Origin: Bathynomus jamesi
Lineage: Eukaryota > Arthropoda > Malacostraca > Isopoda > Cirolanidae
Length of the DNA stretch: 64,000 nucleotides
Assembly (NCBI GenBank): GCA_023014485.1
Contig: JAJOZX010002572.1
Location: 186,001 to 250,000, forward strand
Direction of reading: 5' to 3'
Positions 33,245 through 44,751 of the stretch are shown here, in pieces. Each line of letters starts with the position of its first letter. The stretch's first letter is position 1. The notes below the pieces were generated by a model. It searched no databases, had not been told where the DNA came from, and saw nothing but the letters and a program-made list of their open reading frames with translations. A program made the position numbers and the translations under genes.

Positions 33245-34060
33245 TAAAAGAAATAACCGATCTTTGAATCAACAAAATCTCATGGGATTTTCTCACTATA
33301 GAAATAGTAACAAGTTCCCTGTGAAATAAATGTATTCACTTATAATTATCAATAATCATTATAAACAAATACACCATTTTCATTTACTTTGAAAATAATG
33401 TTTATTTATTCTTATATAAGACGTCTTTACTACCCCTGATAAAAGTGGAGTGTCGCTAAATTAAAACCGCTCTACTGTATCTTCTACATCAGAGACGATC
33501 CGGAGTGGCAGTGGATACGTCGTAATACATCAGTTGTTTACATTACCCGTAATATTGAAACCGACTTTAGTTGAAAAAACACTAACTTTTCAGAAAGCTG
33601 GTGAATATTTTTAGTGAAAAAAAGGTAAAAATCATACGCCATCTCACCACAGCAAAAGAAAATCAAATGTTTTAATATTCGGGATCGATATACATATCTT
33701 TCTTTACCTGCTGAAACAAATAACCAGACAATCTATACTCACTTCGTGAAATATTGAAATTAAGGAGACATTCACTGAAAATGGATAAAGGCAAATGTAA
33801 AGCCGATTTATAAAAGAGTTAATTGGGATCTACGTCTGCGGGAAAATTGTATATATTTATAAATGTAAAATATTTAATGAAATCAGTGTGTACTGTGTAG
33901 TGTGTATCATTTAGAAAATAATTATATCACTTCTTACTGTTTCTGTTCTTCATTGAAATAAGTCATTCAGGAGGGACAGAAACTGGCATAACGCTCAGGA
34001 CAACCGATGTAGCCTATTGCTCTGACTCCTGTATTATTATTACTATAATTATTATCACGA
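33245..34060. other. Intergenic, no gene seen
   Basis: AT-rich sequence. A possible transposon end (AGTGGAGTGTCGCTAAATT ... CGCTCTACTGTA) near 33445-33480 has no partner that I can find. Confidence 0.4.
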
Positions 34061-34064
34061 ACAT

Positions 34065-34135
34065 CATCGGGATTCGAACCTCCGACTTCGCTTATTGGGA
34101 AATGGTGTTACCCACTGAGATGCGGACGCTGGCAC
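34065..34135 (-). repeat. tRNA-like SINE fragment (uninterrupted)
   Basis: Minus strand GCCAGCGTCCGCATCTCAGT and AGGTTCGAATCCCGATG, with box A and box B at tRNA-like spacing. Paralogue of the split unit at 15945-16455. Confidence 0.6.
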
Positions 34136-34199
34136 ATCATTTTGGTTATCACATCACAAAGCAATGAGAAATTATTGGTTAACTTTACTTTGATTTTCT

Positions 34200-34600
34200 G
34201 AAAAATTTTAATAAAACGCCCTATAGAAAAATAATCAATGAGGTTAAGCATTCCAAAGTATTTGGCAAAGTGTGGTTGGATAAAAAGTTACATTATAGGT
34301 AAGCATTTAGAAAACAAAAAGGTTTTAAAAGGTGAATGAGATCGAAAATTGGACTAAAAAAAGGAGTTCCTCAAAGATTTAACGTTTTACCAATCTTATT
34401 TGTAATGTACATTAATGATAGACTTTATCGATGAAATGTTTAAAATTTGCTTATTATAAAAAGTAATAAGTGGTTGGCAGAACGGTTTAATTCGAGTAGT
34501 AAATGGAAGAGAAAAAATTATTCTATGAGTAGTTTAAATAAGATATATAGCAGAATGGTCCAACAAGTAAGTGATACATGGAATTACTGTAAAATTATGC
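34200..34600 (+). pseudogene. Degraded LINE reverse transcriptase fragment
   Basis: Around 34350-34430 the + strand reads IGLKKGVPQRFNVLPILFVM and YIND, a decayed form of the RT block GVPQGSVLGPLLFxIYIND. Stops and shifts occur on both sides. No longer coding. Confidence 0.65.
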
Positions 34601-34714
34601 GTGACAGCCCCTAGGAGGGTTCGTCACAAATCCGTGGAAGGATTAACTAGTACATTTTCTTCAAAAGATCAGGACAAATGCACTTTAAATAGAAGTAGAC
34701 GTTTCGTTATCCCA

Positions 34715-34900
34715 ATTTTGTGAATTTTGAAATGTCTAATCACTCTAATGCATTAGACATTTCAAATTAGTCAAACATTTCGTTAGACATTTCAGTAAGT
34801 GAATTGACATGTCTAAATTGTCCCAATTCTTTAAACAAGTAGAAAGGACTAATTTAAAATGTCTAATGAAAGGTTTAATGAAATGTCTAATGCATGAAAG
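34715..34900. repeat. Cluster of AAATGTCTAAT repeats in both orientations
   Basis: GAAATGTCTAAT, ATTAGACATTTC, GTTAGACATTTC, AAAATGTCTAATG and GAAATGTCTAATGCATG occur within 190 bp, alternating direct and inverted. They can form several stem-loops. Confidence 0.7.
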
Positions 34901-35093
34901 TTCAACGAGTTTAAATTTAAGTAGGCCTATAAACTTAAATTTATACGAAAAAGATTGCTTCACAGCATTACTCTTAAAAACTTTTGACTTTCAATTTATA
35001 TCCATTTCTTCTTTTAATTCACTCTATATCCCTATCAAATAACTTCCTGTAATTTACATTATCAAAACTAATTATTACTTTTAAATACACGAA

Positions 35094-35306
35094 TTAGTTC
35101 TCCTCTAAGTCGATCCTTTGTTCAGCTAATTTTTCCTCAAATATTTTACTTCTCAGTTCTGAATTCATTTTGGTTGCTCTAGCCTGAACCCTTTCTAACT
35201 TATCAGTGTCTTTTCTCCAGTAGAGACTGTCTAACTTAGAGATTGAACCTAGGGTAAGCTTACTGTATATCAAGAGGCCTAGATCTAAGGCGAGGCCCAG
35301 AGCCAC
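35094..35306 (-). pseudogene. Degraded LINE ORF2 3' fragment
   Basis: 70 codons. DTDKLERVQARATKM and LRSKIFEEKLAEQRI resemble the post-RT segment xDxxxLERVQRRATKLIPxLR...YxERL of CR1/Jockey-type LINEs. Confidence 0.65.
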
Positions 35307-35576
35307 GAGCTAGTTCTTAATCTTAAAAAATTTTACTCGCCAAGGTCTAGCCAAATAAATAAAATTACTAAATACGTAAAAGACACTTAGAAGACCTAAG
35401 CCTACATAGAATAAGTTAATAAGTGCACAACTATAATAATTGTTTTCTCCTCTTTACGAGATAGATATAAATACGAACACTGAATAAACTGCGCCCCCAC
35501 AATTTCGAAATTGGCCTCTTGGCGCAAATAATAGAAAACTAACTTATTTTCCATATAAAAAAGGTTTAATTTTCGT

Positions 35577-35602
35577 TTATATATATATATATATACTTAT
35601 AA

Positions 35603-35650
<48 letters not shown>
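35577..35650. repeat. (TA)n microsatellite
   Basis: Interrupted TA run. The surrounding 35310-36790 contains only simple repeats ((ATT)n at 36275-36305, (AAT)n at 36564-36597) and no gene I can support. Confidence 0.85.
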
Positions 35651-36274
35651 TATATATACCATTTAGAGTGTATACTTTTATTCAGTAAACTCTTAACTTA
35701 AAACGGTAGCGATATGCATATTGTGTAGGCTCAATAAACTGAAATTACATTTCTAAATACAATGTAATTTTTCTATAATAACCAAACAGCAAAATGTATT
35801 TCTTAAAAAAGAAAAGAATAACTTAAGAAATAATTAAATTTACAGATGACGTAAAACACAAGGCGTAAAATATTTTCCATTTTCAATTAGCAATTTCCCT
35901 ACAGAAGAACGCATTCCTAGAACCAGAGACACAAAGCGATTCCACTTACTTTATCATATGCTCTTTGTCCGAGTCCACAGACGCCATGGCACCTCTTTCT
36001 TCTTTTATTTTTTTTCAGTCCGTTCTCAGTGCAAGCACCTGATCGACCCTCTCTACATGTCTCTGCGTGGCCCTTTCAGTCCATGCATCTGGCTCATTTC
36101 CAGCCGCAAAAGCATTTTTTTTTACCCATAAGAACCTTACCACAACGTAGTAGATCTCTTTTCGAAGCCCGTTTACGCAAATTATTTTTATTTTCATAAT
36201 TTGAACTTTTTCTGGCAAACACGCAAAAAATTTTTATTAGGTTACTTACTATTTTTAATTTTATGTTTATATTA

Positions 36275-36305
<31 letters not shown>

Positions 36306-36558
36306 TTTGTTTTCTTTCATGTGACAATCTTGTTACAATTTGACGGACGGCAAAGGAGTATATGTGGTGGTTTTAGATGAAGTTAGGGCTGTAAAGGTGG
36401 TATTATTCTTAACCCACTGTGCCTGAAAGAGATAAAAAAGCAAAAAGCGAAAAGTATTTGTTTTGAGTTTGTATATCTTCTTATTTTAGGCATAAGTTAA
36501 AATAAAAAATGGAAAAGATCACTTAAATCCAAACTATCATTACTGATTAAGTCGACTT

Positions 36559-36599
<41 letters not shown>

Positions 36600-36794
36600 T
36601 AGCCAATCTTAAAATTAAGTTTAACTGGAAAGGATCCCTTCACTGTCATGGTTTTACCAAAGGTCGCAAAGATAAGTGAAGTAAGTGAAAATGGGTTAAG
36701 TTCATCGGTTGCGTTATTTGTCATCAGAGGTTAAATTTAAAATATTACAAAATTCCCGTGTTTTATTTTAGTTTAATCCGCAATATAATATTAA

Positions 36795-36990
36795 GGATCA
36801 CCTGAAGATCAGGGCCCCAGCCTTCTTTAGTTAGCTTTATAAGGCTAAACTAACGAAAATATCACGACCTAACCAATCGTTAGGTCAACTGTACGCCCTT
36901 GACGATTTGTTAGGTTAGGTCGTGATATGTTCTTTAGTTAGCCTTATAAAGCTAACTAAAGAGGCTGGGGCCCTGATCGTCAGGTGATCC
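36795..36990. mobile_element. Fold-back MITE
   Basis: GGATCACCTGAAGATCAGGG ... CCCTGATCGTCAGGTGATCC. The arms, each about 85 bp, pair through GGCCCCAGCC, TTTAGTTAGC and ATATCACGACCTAAC. The loop is about 25 bp. No coding; target duplication unclear. Confidence 0.85.
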
Positions 36991-37596
36991 ATTATTAATT
37001 TACTGCAAATTTATATTACTTAAATGCTTATTTTAAATTAATTCACAATAATGTGAGAAGATGATGGATTGCAACCATTTCAAAAAACATTAATTCCATC
37101 TGATCCGAATTAAGAACCATCCATTTTCGATTTCCCAACCACAAACTGTACACACACACACACAACACACACACAACACATATGCGTGTTCGTATACTTA
37201 ATACACACAAATACTTGTGTACAACACGATGACTATTCCCAATTTTCGCCTTTATAAGTGAAAATTTAGAGAGTATTAATAATTCTACCTTTGATCAAAC
37301 AAGAAGGGACACTTGGGGCAATCCTTTCTTAATATAATGGGTACAAAGGTACGTAAAGAACTTTGCGGTATACGCCTTCCAAAGGCCACCCACCACACAT
37401 ACAGGGGCGAGGCTTTGTTTATTTTAAACGGTACAAAAATTAGAAATTTATTGCGCTGGAAATTTTCCTCATTTGAAATTTTTTATTTTTTTTATTTTTT
37501 TTTGAAAATATTTTCCTCAGTGAAAAATAAAAAATGAAAAAATCGTTTTCAAAAGATTTCATAACTTCTTTTCATTTATTCTCTCGTTTATATAGT

Positions 37597-37600
<4 letters not shown>
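36991..37600. other. Intergenic; (CA)n tract
   Basis: (CA)n with interruptions at 37151-37180. No gene or repeat family recognised. Confidence 0.5.
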
Positions 37601-37639
<39 letters not shown>

Positions 37640-37860
37640 CTGTGATATTTAAAATCTTCACTTTGGTATTTGTCTTTACGCTTTTGGGAATTATTTTGTT
37701 TGTTCGTTCAGTCCTCGAAGTTAAGTGTCAAGAATATCTTTTCTACATACAGAAATGGGTCCTATTTGAAAAATTATATATATAATATATATATATATTA
37801 TATATATATTATATATATATATATATATAATATATATAATTTTTAATATATATATATATA

Positions 37861-38195
37861 CAGGGTGGCGCAAAAGTCGCATATCATAGGCATTTTCAGT
37901 GTTGACTATATTATTTTTTTCTTTTAGGTAGGGGATGGCTGCGAAATTAACAACAGACGAGAGGGTGAGCTTGGTTTTAATGTATGGAATACCAGGTACA
38001 ACAAATCGATGAATCGGTACAGAATTTAAATTCTGTACCGATTCATCGATTTGTTGTACCTGGTATTCCATGCATTAAAACCAAGCTCACCCTCTTGTCT
38101 ATTGTTAATTTCGCAGCCATCTCCTCCCTAAAAGAAAAAAAAAATTATAATCAACACTGAAAATTCCTATGATGCGCGACTTTTGCACCACCCTG
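37861..38195. mobile_element. Snap-back mariner palindrome, no loop
   Basis: Two copies of a mariner 5' end (CAGGGTGGCGCAAAAGTCGC) in inverted orientation meet at 38027/38028 (AGAATTTAAATTCT) without spacer. Each arm (167/168 bp) encodes the start of a transposase: MAAKLTTDERVSLVLMYGIP in the left arm. The arms differ at a few sites only. TA runs lie outside both ends. Confidence 0.93.
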
Positions 38196-38344
38196 TTTTG
38201 TATATATATATATATAATATAAAATAAAACATATATATATATATATATATATGTATGTATACACAGGGCTTTTTTTGTGACGGTACGCACCGGTACGGCG
38301 TACCGGCACCTTTTTTGAATAATTAATTCGTAGATTATCTAGAA

Positions 38345-38535
38345 CAGTGGTTCTTAACCTTTTTACTACCATGCCCCCTCTAGGAATTGGTCCTTCCCTC
38401 CACGCCCCCCTTCAATCAAAATAACATTCTCAATAACTTCTCAATATTAGCCCATGCTCTCGTTAAGAGAATAACAAATACAATTAGAGAAATTCCTGTT
38501 TCTAGGGGGGCGCGCCCCCCGGTTAAGAACCACTG
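38345..38535. mobile_element. 191-bp hAT MITE
   Basis: CAGTGGTTCTTAACCTTTTT ... CCGGTTAAGAACCACTG with exact duplication ATCTAGAA at 38337-38344 and 38536-38543. CGCCCCCC-rich on both sides. Non-coding. Confidence 0.92.
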
Positions 38536-38870
38536 ATCTAGAATCTTTCTTATTAAATTTTTAAGTTTTCTAAAACTTAAGCGATATTGTATTATAATAT
38601 TCTGTAGTATAAAATCATACTGTATACCTATTTTATTTCATGGCAAGTATAGTTGTTATTTGGTAAGCATTGAAATCAATTGTAGATAAACTTTACGTAC
38701 ACAACAAATGTAAGGCATCTAAAAATAAACAACTACGAGCTAGTACACAATACAATTTATTATGCGCCACTCAGCAGTTGACACTAACAGCAAGGAACGA
38801 AGTCGACATATTGAAGCAGATGAGAACTTTATGAAAATTTGGAATTTTCTGTAAAACGGTAAGTTAATGT

Positions 38871-39614
<744 letters not shown>

Positions 39615-39650
39615 AATGAGTACCGGCACCTTTTTTTTTACAAAAAAGCA

Positions 39651-39690
<40 letters not shown>

Positions 39691-39774
39691 GTGAAACCCT
39701 CCCTTAACCTGTTCAGATGTCTGAAATGTTTATGATATACAGTATATACAGTATATATAACTTATTTTAAAACT

Positions 39775-40330
39775 TGAAGTTTCCTCTTTCGAGTGATATA
39801 CAGATTATTTCAGTACATTTTTCACATCTCTCATTTTAGAAAATTACCACGCCAAAGTTGCGATAAAATATCTAGCTCACTCCAACATGAGACATGATGA
39901 GGTCATGCTTGCCACCACAGAACGCAAACTTTTGCGTAGCACGCGCCTTGACGTAACCAGTATGGCAATCCTGAGACATATGCCATTTGTCAAGGACACT
40001 GAAAAATCTTTAACTATACAGTACATACATCCTTTGCCTCGATGTGAGGCAAGAGACTCTGAAGCGTGTGAGCGTGGACTCGCCTCATCGTGTCCATATA
40101 TTAATCGAAGCTGGTGCTGAACACTTCCAGTACATTCTGCAAACCTAAATATGAGTATCTCTTCAGTAAAATGTAAATTTTAAACTGTCTTAAAATCACT
40201 TCTTTGTTATCGAGCGAGAGAACTGTATCGCAATCTCTCTCATCTTGTGCCAGTGTTTTCGAAATTTATGATTGTGAGTTTGCCTTTTGTTAGGTTTGAT
40301 TTCTTTGAATAATGCTGATCAATAATATGA
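39775..40330. other. Intergenic, no gene recognised
   Basis: An open frame (39887-40120, +) has no family resemblance that I can name. Confidence 0.35.
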
Positions 40331-40617
40331 TCAGTGGTGGTGTAGTGGTTAGCGTCGCTGACTACAAATCCATCGGCCCCGGGTTCGAGACCTGGTGACG
40401 GCAGCCGGCGCGCAGCAAAACTCAGCTGTTCATCCTTCCGCACAATAAAGAAAGTGGTTGGTAGATAAATGGGTACCCTGGGTGGCCTAGTGGTTAAGAC
40501 GCTGGGCTGCTAGTGGGGCGTGGTTCGGATTCACGTTAAATTGTAGGTCTAAGGTGGAGTGAAAAGCTTTACCTTCATCAGAATGAACAATTCTGGCGGA
40601 AGCTTACCAAAGGTTAC
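40331..40617 (+). repeat. Dimeric tRNA-derived SINE, copy 2
   Basis: Unit 1: GGTGGTGTAGTGGTTAGCGT and GGGTTCGAGACCTGG. Linker CCTTCCGCACAATAAAGAAA and TGGTTGGTAGATAAATGGGT. Unit 2: GGCCTAGTGGTTAAGACGCT and GTGGTTCGGATTC. Tail to AAGGTTAC. The most complete copy. Confidence 0.8.
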
Positions 40618-41718
40618 TTGTACATACGTATGTATAACGTTCCGTATAAACAGCTTAAATATTAAATGCATTGATTTCTTCGAAGAGTGTTCAATTCTAA
40701 GGTTGAGGAATGAGGGGGCGTTGCCAAGTGGGAGGAGTAGGGAATAACATGTGACTTTACAGCCTACGCATTGTCTTTGCTCGTTAATAAAAACAATCAT
40801 GAAAACGTGCAAAGGCTTATTTATTAAAAAGTTTGAAGTCCATTCGCGAGTTATTTTCCTCATGGAATACAAAAACGATTTTAAGTATATATATTATTAA
40901 CTTATATTTGCCCCCTTTCCCACCTATACAGGGAATGGGGAATAGAGTGAATAGCTTTATCCTTTATTCTGAAAGGGGGCGGCCAATACCCTATCCTAAA
41001 AACGCGAAACCATTTCTTTCCTTAACTGGACAATAATTCTTTAAAGAGTTGGCTAGAGAGGAACCAATAGTATAGCTGCTTTATTACCAACATTAATTTT
41101 TCATTGAATTATTCTTAACTTTTAATTAGTAATTTATTTCTAATGTCATTTAGGAATTATAGCGTGATGCTGCAGTGAATTTTAATCATTTCTCTTTACT
41201 TTCTAATGACTACATAATTCCGGGAGGAATCGACGGTTTTATAATATTTTCAGAAATTGTTTTCTTCTTTAAAGGAGTTATTGAAATTATCAAATAAAGA
41301 ATCACGGAAGAACCTAAACATATGATTTGGGTTGTTCTAAGGTTCAACGCACTTAGTAATAGTACTGTTTAGTTTCATTGTATTTTCTTTTCTTAATATC
41401 CTACACTTAAAATAAAGCCTTCTAAATTTAGAACTGATAACTTCATTTTGAGAGTGCATTCTTGGGAAGTTTTTCCTTCTTTTGGGTATCAAAGTTTCTT
41501 GTCCGGTGATAAAATAACTTCTTTCTTTTAATGATACATAATTTCTTTGGATAGAAGAAATGGTCTGCGAAACTTCTTTTTGAGTGATTTGAGACAGTAG
41601 AAGATTTCTATGTAGAGAAGGCTTTGTTTTTCTGCGTATATTCGGTGGTTGTTTCATTATATTGTTGTGCAATATTAATGCATGTAACCAGGAATTAATA
41701 AAGGCATTACTATTTACA
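40618..41718. other. Intergenic, no gene seen
   Basis: A 111-codon minus frame at 41337-41672 is Lys/Arg/Ser-rich and shows no recognisable domain. I leave it unannotated. Confidence 0.35.
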
Positions 41719-42350
41719 AATTGTCGTGTAACAGAATAGCACCTTCCGACAATCTCCCTCTCCGTTTTGTGCGAATTGCTTGCTTTAACTCATTCCGAAG
41801 CATGTCAGAATACGATGCACTTGTTACTGTAGTTCCACGCTCTAAATAATGTTCAAGGATAGGGCCTCGTATATCCCAAGACAGTGTTAGCATAACATAA
41901 CTCGGAATGAGTTAAAGCAAGCAATTCGCACAAAACGGAGAGGGAGATTGTCGCAAGGTGTTATTCTGTTACACGACAATGCGCGCCCTCATACCGCTGC
42001 CTGCACAGACTAGAAAATGCCTTCAAGAACTTAAATTTGAAGTTCTCGACCATCCACCCTGCAGTCCAGACCTGGCACTTTCGGAATTTTACCTGTTTGG
42101 ACCACTAAAAGACGCTTTGAGAGGTCAGCGATTCCAAGGCGATGATAACCTGAAGGAGGCGGTGCATAACTGGCTACGCACACACCCAAAAACATTCTTT
42201 TGTGATGGCATTAGGAATCTTGTAGATAGCTGGACTAAATGTATTGAGAAACAGGGAGACTATGTTGAGAAGTGATGTGTTTATAATCTATCAGATGTGA
42301 AAATAAAATTGTGAAAATAAAAAGTGCCGATACTTATTGAATTACCCTCG
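41719..42350 (+). mobile_element. Mariner (DD34D-type) fragment with fold-back 5' part
   Basis: The + strand part (41902-42350) is the distal half of a mariner. Its first 80 bp are repeated inversely at 41719-41801, and the 100-bp spacer reads, on the minus strand, as the preceding transposase segment (mariner block around WDIRGPILEHYLERG). It is therefore an inverted duplication joined inside the gene. Confidence 0.8.
41958..42275 (+). pseudogene. Mariner transposase C-terminal third
   Basis: Frame with LEFEVLDHPPCSPDLALSEF-type block: SPDLALSEFYLFGPLKDALR is the mariner motif SPDLAPSDYHLF with the third catalytic Asp changed to Glu. KEAVHNWLRTHPKTFF and LVDSWTKCIEKQGDYVEK form the C-terminal tail. 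The second-Asp motif lies just upstream (LLHDNARPHT-like, shifted frame). Confidence 0.82.
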
Positions 42351-43084
42351 TATATATACGTTAACCCTCTATCGATGGCCTTGGGTGGTTCTAAGTTAAC
42401 GGGGGTTTTGGTAAGGTGGCAGCAACGGATTTTTCACTATAGGGTAGTTCGCACTGTGTAGAGGGAATCGCAATAATTTATTTTGTACTACCCTCCGATT
42501 TCTTCTTGTAGCGGATCGGGAGATTCTGTGAACCCTTACTAGGTTATTGGTTGATTCCCGATTCTTTTTGTGGCGTATTGTAGGGGTTTGTAAAGCAAGG
42601 CTGGTCTTAGACTTAATGTCTATTGATTTTCAGCTTTATTGTTTCTTAAAGATGCTGTGTTATTCTAAAAATAAATTCTCTCGGAGGAGACAAGACTTAA
42701 AGGAGACACTAAAGCTATCCTTTTATTGAATTTTACTGCTTCTAAATATTACAACGCACTCTGGATCAGGTCAGACAGAACAAAATTTGAAAAGTTACAA
42801 TGGTAGCAGTATATGTCACAATGTGAAGCTCAAGATTTTCACGGTTGCGTTCTTTTCTGTAGTTTTATCGCGGTGCTGGGGCCTTCGGACCCAGTAATTG
42901 TGCCTAGGACCGGGAAACTTGACAGAGCACATCGGCAGCTCATGGGCTATCAGTTGGTGGTGGTTGCAGAATTTTCCGATGTGCTGTTTAGTCTGTGCAC
43001 GGTTCCGAAGAAAGCGGACAGACACACAGACATATTTTACTTTTTAGCTCAGTAGTATATAGGATATATACAGTAGTATATATA
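42351..43084. other. Intergenic, no feature seen
   Basis: Overlapping short frames at 42813-43055 on both strands show no domain. Confidence 0.4.
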
Positions 43085-43676
43085 CACCTTGAAGACATTA
43101 GTCAACTGGAAGGGATTTAGAGAAGCTTTACAGCCAAGATCAATGGATGCAAAGAACTAAATTACTAAGAAAGGTTACATGAATTAAACTTATATTAACT
43201 GGAAAGAAGAAGAGAGAGGTACGGAATTATTTACACTTGGAAAATAATGGAGGAACTAGTCCCTAATCTTATTTGAACCCTATAACCACTCAAACAACAG
43301 TGGAAAGTAGAAAAGGAAGAATGTGTCGTGTTCCCAAAATAAAGGCTAGACAAGTAGACAGGGAACATCCTCAACTCTGAAGGAAAATAGTTTTGTTGTG
43401 TGAGGACCAAGACTTCAACCAGCTGCCCAAGGAACTAAGAAACACAAGTAGTGCAAAGGTGGCTAGCTTCAAAAGAAGACTAGACCCCTGGCTCAGAATA
43501 ATTCCAGATGAGCAGGGCGTACCTGGCTATGTGAAACGGAGAGCACAATAAACCAACTTTTTACTTTACGAACTTTTGTTGCAAGGAAGGGCAATAAGTT
43601 TGACCTTCGTGAAATGAGGAATCATCGCACGAAACATTTGAAAGGTTGAAAAGTATACATATATACCTTTCGTAAC
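43085..43676 (+). repeat. LINE 3'-end fragment, copy 1
   Basis: The decayed post-RT coding end reads ERRREYGI/YTWKIMEELVPN-like around 43200-43270. It then reads FNQLPKELRNTSSAKVASFK (43415-43475) and IPDEQGVPGYVKRR before TAA. The 3' non-coding part contains TTTGACCTTCGTGAAATGAG and ends GGTTGAAAAGTATA. Confidence 0.75.
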
Positions 43677-43963
43677 CTTTGGTTTGCTTCCGCCAGAATT
43701 GTTCATTCTGACAAAGGTCAAGCTTTTCATTCCACCTTAGACCTACAGTTTAACGTGGAATCCGAACCACGCCCACCAGCAGCCCATCGTCTTTAGCCAC
43801 TAGGCCACCCAGGGTACCCATTTATCTACAAACCACTTTCTTTATTGTGTGGAAGGATGAACAGCTGGGTTTTGCTGCGCGCCGGCGGCCGTCACCGGGT
43901 CTCGATTCCTGGGCCGATGGATTCGTAGACAGCGATGGTAACCACTACACTACCGAAGTGCTG
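43677..43963 (-). repeat. Dimeric tRNA-derived SINE, copy 3
   Basis: Inverse of copy 2, from CCTTTCGTAACCTTTGGTTT to CCACTACACTACCGAAG. It lies between two LINE 3' ends of one family. Confidence 0.78.
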
Positions 43964-43999
43964 GAAAAAGAAGAAAGAGCTATACCATAATATACACAT

Positions 44000-44405
44000 G
44001 GAAAATATTAGAAAAATTAGTACCCAACTTCAAACTGAACTCCGTAACCACCCAAACAACAATGAAAAATAGGAAAGGTAGAATGTGTAGTGTTCCCAGT
44101 CTAAAGGCCAAACAAGAGACATCCTCAACTATGAATGAAAATAGCTTGGATGTCAGAGTTCCAAAACTATTTAACCAGCTTCCCTAAGAAATAAGAAACA
44201 CCACTGATGTCACAGTAGAATTTTTCAAAAGAAGACTAGATTGTCTGGCTCTGGACGGTCTCGGATGAGCCGGATGTGCTTGGTTATGTGAGATAGAGAG
44301 CTCAAACCAGCAACTCTCTCCTACATCAAGCAGGCCTAGAGTTGGGACCACCAGCTTCACTTCCGCGTGAAGAGAGAGCAACGCACAGAACATCTACAAG
44401 GTTAC

Positions 44406-44413
<8 letters not shown>
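44000..44413 (+). repeat. LINE 3'-end fragment, copy 2
   Basis: TGGAAAATATTAGAAAAATT, GTCAGAGTTCCAAAACTATT and FNQLP-type coding remnants parallel copy 1. Ends AAGGTTACAAGGTATATA in (TA)n at 44410-44453. Confidence 0.7.
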
Positions 44414-44456
<43 letters not shown>

Positions 44457-44547
44457 GGTGTCCCATAAGTCCGGCATCATAGGATAAATTCATATTTTTC
44501 TATTTCTACAAACCATAATTCATATTTTTCTCTTTCTACAGGCCATA

Positions 44548-44751
44548 ATGTCTGTGAGCAAGGAAGAACGAATCCAGATAATTCTACTCATAGGAAATCG
44601 GAGTCAAAGAGAGGCCGCTGCTGAATTTAACAGACTGCATCCAAACCGCGAGCCAATAACACAGAGTTGTGTTAGCAGACTTGTTGCAAAGTTTAAGGAA
44701 ACAGGATCCATAGAAGATAAACCACGCAGTGGACCTTCAAGGAGGTCCACT
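44548..44751 (+). pseudogene. Mariner-like transposase, N-terminal HTH part
   Basis: MSVSKEERIQIILLIGNRSQ start, then ITQSCVSRLVAKFKETGSIE and KPRSGPSRRST: the paired HTH DNA-binding region with the GRPR-type linker. Interrupted by the hAT after the codon for Ser/Thr. Confidence 0.85.

Noticed and set aside
41337..41672. 111-codon minus-strand frame
   Set aside because: Low-complexity Lys/Ser/Arg composition in AT-rich DNA, with no domain or supporting context.
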